This document shows positions 15,716 through 20,533 of a DNA stretch of 20,533 nucleotides, one piece after another. Source of the DNA: an uncultured Flavobacteriales bacterium (GTDB lineage: Bacteria; Bacteroidota; Bacteroidia; Flavobacteriales_E; Vicingaceae); contig CALALS010000140.1 in the NCBI GenBank assembly GCA_937925525.1, positions 1 to 20,533 on the forward strand, read 5' to 3'. A program made the translations under genes and the position numbers. The stretch's first letter is position 1; every line of letters begins with the position of its first letter. Under the pieces are notes generated by a model, which was given only the letters and a program-made list of their open reading frames with translations, was not told the DNA's origin and did not search any database.

Positions 15716-15749
15716 AAAAAAACCGCATCCATAATTGAAAGCGGTTTTT
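15716..15749 (-). terminator. Rho-independent terminator after the lipoprotein gene
   Basis: Read on the minus strand, an AAAACCGC arm (15748-15741) is followed by a 14-base loop and GCGGTTTT (15726-15719), then more Ts. It lies about 20 bases past the stop of the lipoprotein gene. The run of As on the other side makes it usable in both directions. Confidence 0.8.
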
Positions 15750-15769
15750 AAAGTCTTGTAGAGTTTAGT

Positions 15770-16630
15770 TTATTCAACAACCACAACTAAATATTTTGAT
15801 GCAGACCAAAACTCTTTGTAATTTGTAATTTCAATTTTGTCCACCAAACCTTTGTCGTTAGCATTTGCTTTGTAGGACGAAGACGGGTGAGTAGTAATGA
15901 TTTTAATTTTCTTGTTTCCAACAGGGACTGACGAAAACTGAGTAATATCAATTTGAGTGAAATATTTTTTATTAAAGTCATCTTTTAAAATGGTGTTTTT
16001 CCCAATACCAACAAATCCACCTTCTTTAGTTAATACGCCATTTTCAATAAGCTCTTTGGATGTTCCGAAACAGTAGAAAGCAGTGTTTAACTCATCTGTT
16101 TTTTCGCCTAGTTCTTCAACTCTTTGGTTGTATTCATCAAACAATACTTTCATTTGTTGGTCCATGTTTGCCAATTGAGTTTGTAATTCGGCTATTTGAG
16201 CATCTTTTTCCTGGATTTGTTGCGATAGTCGCTCAATCATTTTTTCAAACTCATCTAACCTAAGATTAGATTTTTTTACCTGACTTCTAAGATTGGCAAT
16301 GGTTTGCTTATTTTTTAATAACAAATCATTTATTAAGGTAATATTAGATACAATTTTCTCTTTTGCATCTTGTTTCATTTCTCCATTATCTGGCGAAACA
16401 GCTACCAGTTTTTCTCGTTCTTTAATTTCATCTAAATTAGCTTGTATTTCATTAAACGATTCAAAATAAGAGTTTACCAATGAATCGGTATTTCCTCTTT
16501 GAGATTGAAGCTGCTCCTGAAGGTTATACTTTTCTTCATTTAGTTCCGCAATTTGTTTTTCTAATTCTTCATTTTTACAACCGATAAACGGCAGAATAGC
16601 GGCTATAAATAAATAGGATAATTTTTTCAT
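15770..16630 (-). CDS. Coiled-coil lipoprotein
   Basis: The N-terminus MKKLSYLFIAAILPFIGC carries a signal peptide and a lipobox with the lipidated Cys at 18. About 165 residues of long heptad-rich helix follow (20-75 and 105-180, for example IEEKDAQ-type and QIAELQTQLANMDQQMKVL runs). A compact C-terminal domain (about 185-286) contains YCFGTSKELIENGVL, GGFVGIGKN and THPSSSYK. The layout resembles a Bacteroidota family annotated after the collagen-binding adhesin Cbp1, but I offer that only as a possible relation. It is expected to be membrane-anchored with a rod projecting from the anchor. A TATCTTTG promoter box lies 20 bases before the ATG and a strong terminator follows the stop, so it is probably a single-gene transcript. 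Confidence 0.85.
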   Translation of the reverse strand: MKKLSYLFIAAILPFIGCKNEELEKQIAELNEEKYNLQEQLQSQRGNTDSLVNSYFESFNEIQANLDEIKEREKLVAVSPDNGEMKQDAKEKIVSNITLINDLLLKNKQTIANLRSQVKKSNLRLDEFEKMIERLSQQIQEKDAQIAELQTQLANMDQQMKVLFDEYNQRVEELGEKTDELNTAFYCFGTSKELIENGVLTKEGGFVGIGKNTILKDDFNKKYFTQIDITQFSSVPVGNKKIKIITTHPSSSYKANANDKGLVDKIEITNYKEFWSASKYLVVVVE

Positions 16631-16649
16631 AATTATTACAATGTTTTTA

Positions 16650-16657
16650 CAAAGATA
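16650..16657 (-). promoter_or_regulatory. Lipoprotein gene promoter, -7 box
   Basis: TATCTTTG on the minus strand matches TAnnTTTG. It ends 20 bases before the ATG at 16630. No -33 element is recognisable. Confidence 0.5.
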
Positions 16658-16692
16658 TAAAGAGTAAGGAGAGGAGAGAAGAAGTAGTCAAA

Positions 16693-17097
16693 TTAATTCC
16701 AAATAAAGAAGTTATTATTTCTTTTTTCGATACTGTTTTTAACGGTATATATTTTATGGGCAATTACCGCAAAGAGCTTATCATTATTATTTAACCAGCT
16801 TTGTGAGGCTTTATCACCGTCACCTGCTTTAGCCACAATAGATAGTATCTCAAAGCCATTTTTTCTAAGCCAGTTAATGGCTTCAGGGTCGCCTTCGGCA
16901 CCATTTATTAAAGCTAATAAATGCGGATAACCATTTTCTATGAGCCATTTTTTAGCGCTGTCTCTGTTTTGAAGTGCCACACAAAATGTACTTAACTCAG
17001 GATATCCATTTTTTGTGAGCCATTTGGTGATTTCTTTGTTCCCTGAAATGGCTTCACCCCATGCTAGCAATATTTTAGAAGGATAATTTTTACTCAT
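16693..17097 (-). CDS. Small protein of exact 25-residue repeats, 134 aa
   Basis: I do not recognise a named family. The protein has no signal peptide or membrane segment. A Trp-Leu pair occurs at residues 26-27, 51-52, 76-77 and 101-102, an exact 25-residue period. Each repeat has the pattern charged helix, W-L, two or three polar residues, N-G-(Y/F), then a hydrophobic helix (compare KWLTKNGYPEL, KWLIENGYPHL, NWLRKNGFEIL, SWLNNNDKLFA). This reads as two short helices per repeat in an alpha solenoid, so protein binding is a reasonable guess. It ends with an Asn-rich tail. The ATG at 17097 follows the beta-propeller/SPOR gene by 45 bases, and a TAAATTTG promoter-like box lies between them (17126-17133). 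Confidence 0.8.
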   Translation of the reverse strand: MSKNYPSKILLAWGEAISGNKEITKWLTKNGYPELSTFCVALQNRDSAKKWLIENGYPHLLALINGAEGDPEAINWLRKNGFEILSIVAKAGDGDKASQSWLNNNDKLFAVIAHKIYTVKNSIEKRNNNFFIWN

Positions 17098-17125
17098 ACA
17101 CTAGTTTGGAATTTGATGCTAATAC

Positions 17126-17133
17126 CAAATTTA
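17126..17133 (-). promoter_or_regulatory. Possible promoter -7 box for the 25-residue-repeat gene
   Basis: TAAATTTG on the minus strand fits TAnnTTTG and ends 29 bases before the ATG at 17097. In AT-rich DNA this can arise by chance. Confidence 0.35.
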
Positions 17134-17142
17134 CCCATTTTT

Positions 17143-18645
17143 TTAATTACTTGAATGTTTTTCTTCATAAATCCATGCGCTTTGGTTTACAGATTGCCTA
17201 ATTTTATTGAGATTTACTTCAGCATCAGCTAGCTTTTTACTAGAATAACTGCTCACCATATAAAAACCATCTTCTCTGGGTACAACAGTTGCTTCAAAGT
17301 TTGTTGAATTTTCGGCACTTAAACGCTCGGCATTTTGTTTTATTTTAAAACTACCAATAATTATGTGATAGGTAACTTCCAATTCTTTGTTATTGCTTGT
17401 TGGCTTGGGAGTTAGAGTTGGTTTGGAATTACTAATTGGTGTTGATTTAGCTTTTATAGCCAAATCTTTGGATGCAGTTAACTGATTTTGTTCTTTTTTA
17501 ATGGCGATAATCCCACTGAAATCATTGTAATATAAGCTGTCGCTTTGCTTGGTTGCAAGAATAAAGAAATCATCAGAAAATGGGTGCTCCGTTTCATAGT
17601 AGCTGTCTTTTAATACTTGTATTTTTCCGGAATAACAGGCTACCCATATATTTCCGTTTAAGGTGTCCACATCAATACCAATGGGTTTGCTTGCAGTTTT
17701 AAATTCTTCTACAACGGTCATAGTTGATGTTGCTATTTTACTCAATTTATCAGAAAAATAGTTAACCACATACAAATACTTTCCGTCTTTGCTTAACTGC
17801 ATTGACCTTGGATGCTTTCCGGTGTGAACGGCTTCAGTCACTTGTTCGTTATCAACATCAAACTTAACGACCTTTCCTTCATCATTTAAGGAGATAAACA
17901 AATGCTTATAATCTTTTGAAATGCAGATATGTCTTGGTTTTCTTCCAATGTTTGAAATTTTTACTTTTTCAAATGTGCTAAGGTTTATTTTAGCAATATT
18001 ACTTTCTCCCATTAGCGCAACATATACGTTTTTATTTAGGCTATCATAAGCTAAACCTCTCGGAAATCGTCCGACTCTAATGGTTTTTACAACTTCCTCT
18101 TTTGTTAAGTCAATAATGCTTACATCAGCGCTACTCCAATTACTTACGATTAAATAATCTCCTGCAACAATTAAATACTTAGGGACACTCCCCACTTTAA
18201 TTATTTTTTCTATTTCAAATGTTTGTGTATTTATTTTATACACATAGCTTTTATCGTATTTGCTTGAATGGGAACAGCCATCACAACCCGGATTCTTTAG
18301 GCTATCTCCATACATTTGGTAATTGCTTACCCATGCATATTTACCATTTTCACTAAACGTAATTTCAACAGGAGAGCCTCTATAAAATCCTTTTATTTCT
18401 TCTTCTCCAAATTTTTCAAGATAAACTCCATCTTTTATGATGGCTACTTTTTCAAAGGTTCTGTTGTAAACAGTACAAGTATGTTTATACATCATATTTT
18501 GAGCAAAGAATAATCCATTTCCGTTAAATCCAATTGATTTTGGGGCTATTCCACCGGTTATGTTTTGAATAAGGCGTAGGGTTTTCCCTTCATTTATTAA
18601 TGTAGAGTCGTTTCCAATACTAATAATTGGATAAAGAAGTAACAA
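17143..18645 (-). CDS. Secreted YVTN-type beta-propeller protein with C-terminal SPOR domain
   Basis: About residues 25-350 are a beta-propeller of the YVTN/YncE type. Blades carry motifs such as VGSVPKYLIVAGDYLIVSNW, VGRFPRGLAYDSLNKNVYVA, IGRKPRHICISKDYKHLFIS, TGKHPRSMQLSKDGKYLYVVN and IGIDVDTLNGNIWVA. A Ser/Thr/Pro/Lys linker (about 395-420) leads to a SPOR domain (425-495: YHIIIGSFKIKQNAERL, then GFYMVSSYSS and AWIYEE). SPOR domains bind denuded septal peptidoglycan, so a periplasmic cell-wall role is inferred. The first standard start is TTG at 18645, which leaves a clipped signal peptide. The same frame upstream continues as INRLFTYLLLLYPIIS, a proper signal peptide, from a rare ATT at 18666. 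The 5' end is therefore uncertain. It is divergent from the padR operon. Confidence 0.85.
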   Translation of the reverse strand: MLLLYPIISIGNDSTLINEGKTLRLIQNITGGIAPKSIGFNGNGLFFAQNMMYKHTCTVYNRTFEKVAIIKDGVYLEKFGEEEIKGFYRGSPVEITFSENGKYAWVSNYQMYGDSLKNPGCDGCSHSSKYDKSYVYKINTQTFEIEKIIKVGSVPKYLIVAGDYLIVSNWSSADVSIIDLTKEEVVKTIRVGRFPRGLAYDSLNKNVYVALMGESNIAKINLSTFEKVKISNIGRKPRHICISKDYKHLFISLNDEGKVVKFDVDNEQVTEAVHTGKHPRSMQLSKDGKYLYVVNYFSDKLSKIATSTMTVVEEFKTASKPIGIDVDTLNGNIWVACYSGKIQVLKDSYYETEHPFSDDFFILATKQSDSLYYNDFSGIIAIKKEQNQLTASKDLAIKAKSTPISNSKPTLTPKPTSNNKELEVTYHIIIGSFKIKQNAERLSAENSTNFEATVVPREDGFYMVSSYSSKKLADAEVNLNKIRQSVNQSAWIYEEKHSSN

Positions 18646-18700
18646 ATATGTGAATAGCCTATTAATACTACGAAACTAAAGAAATTTTAAAAAAATATAC

Positions 18701-18719
18701 TACTATGTATTGCATAGTA
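18701..18719. promoter_or_regulatory. Palindromic operator, probable PadR binding site
   Basis: A perfect 7-bp inverted repeat TACTATG-TATTG-CATAGTA lies 41 bases before the padR ATG. The TTG in its spacer (18710-18712) is 21 bases from the -7 box at 18734, the spacing of a Bacteroidota -33 element. A protein bound here would cover the promoter, which suggests autoregulation. It is also 35-56 bases upstream of the divergent propeller gene. Confidence 0.6.
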
Positions 18720-18733
18720 CTATTTAAAATATA

Positions 18734-18741
18734 TATCTTTG
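18734..18741 (+). promoter_or_regulatory. padR-pspC operon promoter, -7 box
   Basis: TATCTTTG matches TAnnTTTG and ends 18 bases before the ATG at 18760, with a TTG (18710-18712) as -33 partner inside the palindrome. Confidence 0.6.
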
Positions 18742-18759
18742 TCAAGCAAAGTAATTAAA

Positions 18760-19089
18760 ATGAATATAGAAAACTCAAAAGCACAGATGCGAAAAGGAAT
18801 ACTGGAATTCTGCATTCTGTCTGTATTAGAGAGGGGTGAGGCATATCCGTCTGACATCATTGATGAGCTTAAAAAAGCGAAATTGATGATAGTAGAGGGC
18901 ACACTTTATCCTTTGTTGAACAGATTGAAAACAGATGAACTTTTATCCTATCGTTGGGAAGAATCCAATTCCGGACCTCCTAGAAAGTACTATTCACTTA
19001 CTCCTAAAGGAAAGGAGTTTTTGGATAACCTGGCTGAAACCTGGAAAGAATTAGAAAATGCAGTAAAAAATATTAGAAAAACGAAGTAA
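18760..19089 (+). CDS. PadR-family transcriptional regulator
   Basis: This 109-residue winged-helix repressor has the PadR pattern: an N-terminal MRKGILEFCILSVLERGEAYPSDIIDEL, recognition helix region VEGTLYPLLNRLKTDELL, wing SGPPRKYYSLTPKGKEFL, and a short C-terminal helix for dimerisation. PadR proteins are usually ligand- or stress-responsive repressors. The frame is open from a TTG at 18739, but that overlaps the promoter box, so the ATG at 18760 is the start. It is one base from the PspC gene, a pairing common in Bacteroidota and pointing to control of an envelope-stress response. A palindrome over its own promoter supports autoregulation. Confidence 0.92.
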   Translation: MNIENSKAQMRKGILEFCILSVLERGEAYPSDIIDELKKAKLMIVEGTLYPLLNRLKTDELLSYRWEESNSGPPRKYYSLTPKGKEFLDNLAETWKELENAVKNIRKTK

Positions 19090-19090
19090 A

Positions 19091-20278
19091 ATGAAAAAAA
19101 CCATACATATAAATATTGGCGGAGTGCCTTTTACCATTGATGAAGATGCTTATCAAAGACTGAACGAATATCTTGAATTGTTAAGAAGACACTTTAAAAA
19201 CAAGACAGAGGCGGAAGAAATAATCAGTGATATTGAGTTACGAATAGCGGAGCTTTTATTTCAAAAAGTGGAGAATGGTAAAAAAATAATATCTATTAAT
19301 GATATTGATGAAGTAACTGAAATACTTGGAAAGCCTGAGGATTATGAAGAAACAGGAGAAGAAAAAAGTGAGGAGAATAAATCAACCGCTAACGGCCCTA
19401 AAAGAGTTTACAGAGATGAAGATTCTGCTGTAATTGCGGGTGTTTGTTCAGGCTTAGGACATTACTTTGGCATTGACCCTGTTTGGATTCGATTGATTTT
19501 TGTGATTGTGTTTTTTACGATGGGTTTTGGTGTAATCGTTTACTTAATATGTTGGTTTGTAATTCCTACGGCTAAAACTACAGCCGAAAAACTAGAAATG
19601 AAAGGAGAGGCCGTCAACTTTGAAAATATTGGAAAAAAGGTAGAGCAAAATGTGAAGGACTTAGAGAAAAAAATCAAAGATTTAGGAAAGGAGGCAAGTG
19701 AATTTTCAAAAGGAAATTTAAAAGATACAGGCAATAATTTCAAAAATGGAATTTATAAGCTAGCTAGTCTAATTGAATTAATCTTTAGGAAAGTATTTGG
19801 CGCTGCATTCTTTGTTGTAGGCTTGTTACTGTTTTCTGTGATGTGTGTTATCGCTTTAAACGAATGGCAGATAATGAGTTTTACGAATGACGGTGTTCAA
19901 TCTTTTAACGGAAGTGAATTGTTGGGACTAATTGTAGATAATGCTGAAAACAGGTATTGGATATTAATAAGTTTAACAATGCTAATTATTGTCCCGGCAA
20001 TTTCACTTCTATTTTCGGGTATTGTGTTGCTGTTTAACATTAAAAAATCAACTAAGTATGTAAACATTATCTTGCTTTGCTTTTTTGTGTTTGCCATTAC
20101 TTCAACCAGTTATTATGCCTACCAACTTTCGGCAGAATTTAGAGCTAGCGAAACAACTACAGAAACACATACTTTAGCCATTAAACAAGACAAAGTGTTA
20201 GAATTAGTAAACAGTTCGGTTGAAAGACTTGATGATGATTTACATTGTTTATTCAGCTTAGTACAGAGGGAAAAATGA
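19091..20278 (+). CDS. PspC-domain membrane protein (frame broken near its C-terminus)
   Basis: The product begins with a Bacteroidota-specific cytoplasmic segment (MKKTIHINIGGVPFTIDEDAYQ, about 1-95). A PspC domain follows (103-162: RVYRDEDSAVIAGVCSGLGHYFGIDPVWIRL plus a membrane helix), then a charged coiled-coil stretch (165-215) and three more membrane helices (about 235-257, 288-314, 322-344). PspC-type proteins sense or relay envelope stress and work with the PadR partner encoded one base upstream. The frame ends at a TGA at 20276, soon after residue 380, in sequence that does not look like a natural C-terminus (LHCLFSLVQREK). A matching C-terminal domain continues in another frame to the window edge, so the gene is either frameshifted or carries sequence errors. 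Confidence 0.85.
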   Translation: MKKTIHINIGGVPFTIDEDAYQRLNEYLELLRRHFKNKTEAEEIISDIELRIAELLFQKVENGKKIISINDIDEVTEILGKPEDYEETGEEKSEENKSTANGPKRVYRDEDSAVIAGVCSGLGHYFGIDPVWIRLIFVIVFFTMGFGVIVYLICWFVIPTAKTTAEKLEMKGEAVNFENIGKKVEQNVKDLEKKIKDLGKEASEFSKGNLKDTGNNFKNGIYKLASLIELIFRKVFGAAFFVVGLLLFSVMCVIALNEWQIMSFTNDGVQSFNGSELLGLIVDNAENRYWILISLTMLIIVPAISLLFSGIVLLFNIKKSTKYVNIILLCFFVFAITSTSYYAYQLSAEFRASETTTETHTLAIKQDKVLELVNSSVERLDDDLHCLFSLVQREK

Positions 20279-20533
20279 ATCACTTTCAGCCTACATAAAC
20301 CAGAGAAAAAAACAGGGGAAGTGAGGTAGAATTGTTGCTCATTAAATCATCAAAAGGGAAGACAAATGTAGATGCAAAGGCTAAAGCCAATCGCATAGAG
20401 TATCAATTTTCTATAAAAGACAGCACGCAATTGATGTTGCCGAATAAATACAGTTATCCAAAAAGCGATTTAATTAGAGGTCAAGATATCAATATGGTTT
20501 TACGAATTACGGTAGGTAAAATTGTTTATTTAG
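20239..20533 (+). pseudogene. Out-of-frame C-terminal continuation of the PspC protein
   Basis: In the frame starting at 20239 the sequence reads on to the window end with a single stop (TAA at 20296-20298). From 20317 it gives GSEVELLLIKSSKGKT, then a polar region and YQFSIKDSTQLMLPNKYSYP and RGQDINMVLRITVGK. This resembles the soluble beta-rich C-terminal part expected after the last membrane helix of Bacteroidota PspC proteins. Joining it to the upstream part needs a frame change near 20236-20245 and loss of the TAA, or two single-base shifts (near 20276 and 20318). The gene is partial at the right edge. Confidence 0.6.

Noticed and set aside
1..20533. CRISPR arrays, insertion sequences, rRNA and tRNA genes
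   Set aside because: I found no spaced direct-repeat arrays, transposase genes, or structural RNA signatures on reading both strands by eye. A covariance-model scan was not possible here.

Overview
The window looks like chromosomal DNA of a low-GC Bacteroidota bacterium, most like Flavobacteriia or a close relative. The evidence is the ParE/ParC pair, the YchF sequence, a split transketolase, a DUF3108 protein, a PadR-PspC operon, and many secreted proteins whose signal peptides end in AQ, SQ or GQ. A Bacteroidota-type -7 promoter box (TAnnTTTG, here usually TATCTTTG) recurs upstream of genes. No rRNA, tRNA, CRISPR array or insertion sequence was seen.

Layout. On the minus strand at the left lie topoisomerase IV (parE, then the 5' end of parC, which is broken 36 bases from the window edge), then ychF followed by a polytopic membrane protein (GT-C-like). 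Between ychF and the transketolase genes (about 5.16-6.55 kb) is the most unusual region. It holds three hairpin sites of exactly 58 bp whose outer boxes pair with each other in the pattern of integron attC sites, and two small genes (a 128-aa unknown and a 197-aa secreted barrel-like protein) arranged like integron gene cassettes. A second, decayed copy of the ychF 5' end and promoter is also there. No integrase is in the window, so it would be an integrase-less cassette cluster.

From 6.7 to 9.9 kb the N- and C-terminal transketolase subunits (pentose phosphate pathway) flank a secreted von Willebrand factor A protein in a tightly packed operon. A 34-aa membrane peptide is encoded convergently just after it. 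From 10.1 to 14.9 kb a very long periplasmic TPR protein overlaps an outer-membrane beta-barrel gene, probably an envelope pair. From 14.9 to 18.7 kb, on the minus strand, are a secreted DUF3108 protein, a coiled-coil lipoprotein, a small protein built of exact 25-residue repeats, and a secreted beta-propeller with a C-terminal SPOR (peptidoglycan-binding) domain.

From 18.7 kb to the end is a PadR regulator with a palindromic operator over its own promoter, followed by a PspC-domain membrane protein. The PspC frame breaks near the right end of the window, and the matching C-terminal sequence continues in another frame. Because both window edges carry lesions in otherwise conserved genes, assembly error at contig ends is a serious alternative to real gene decay there.
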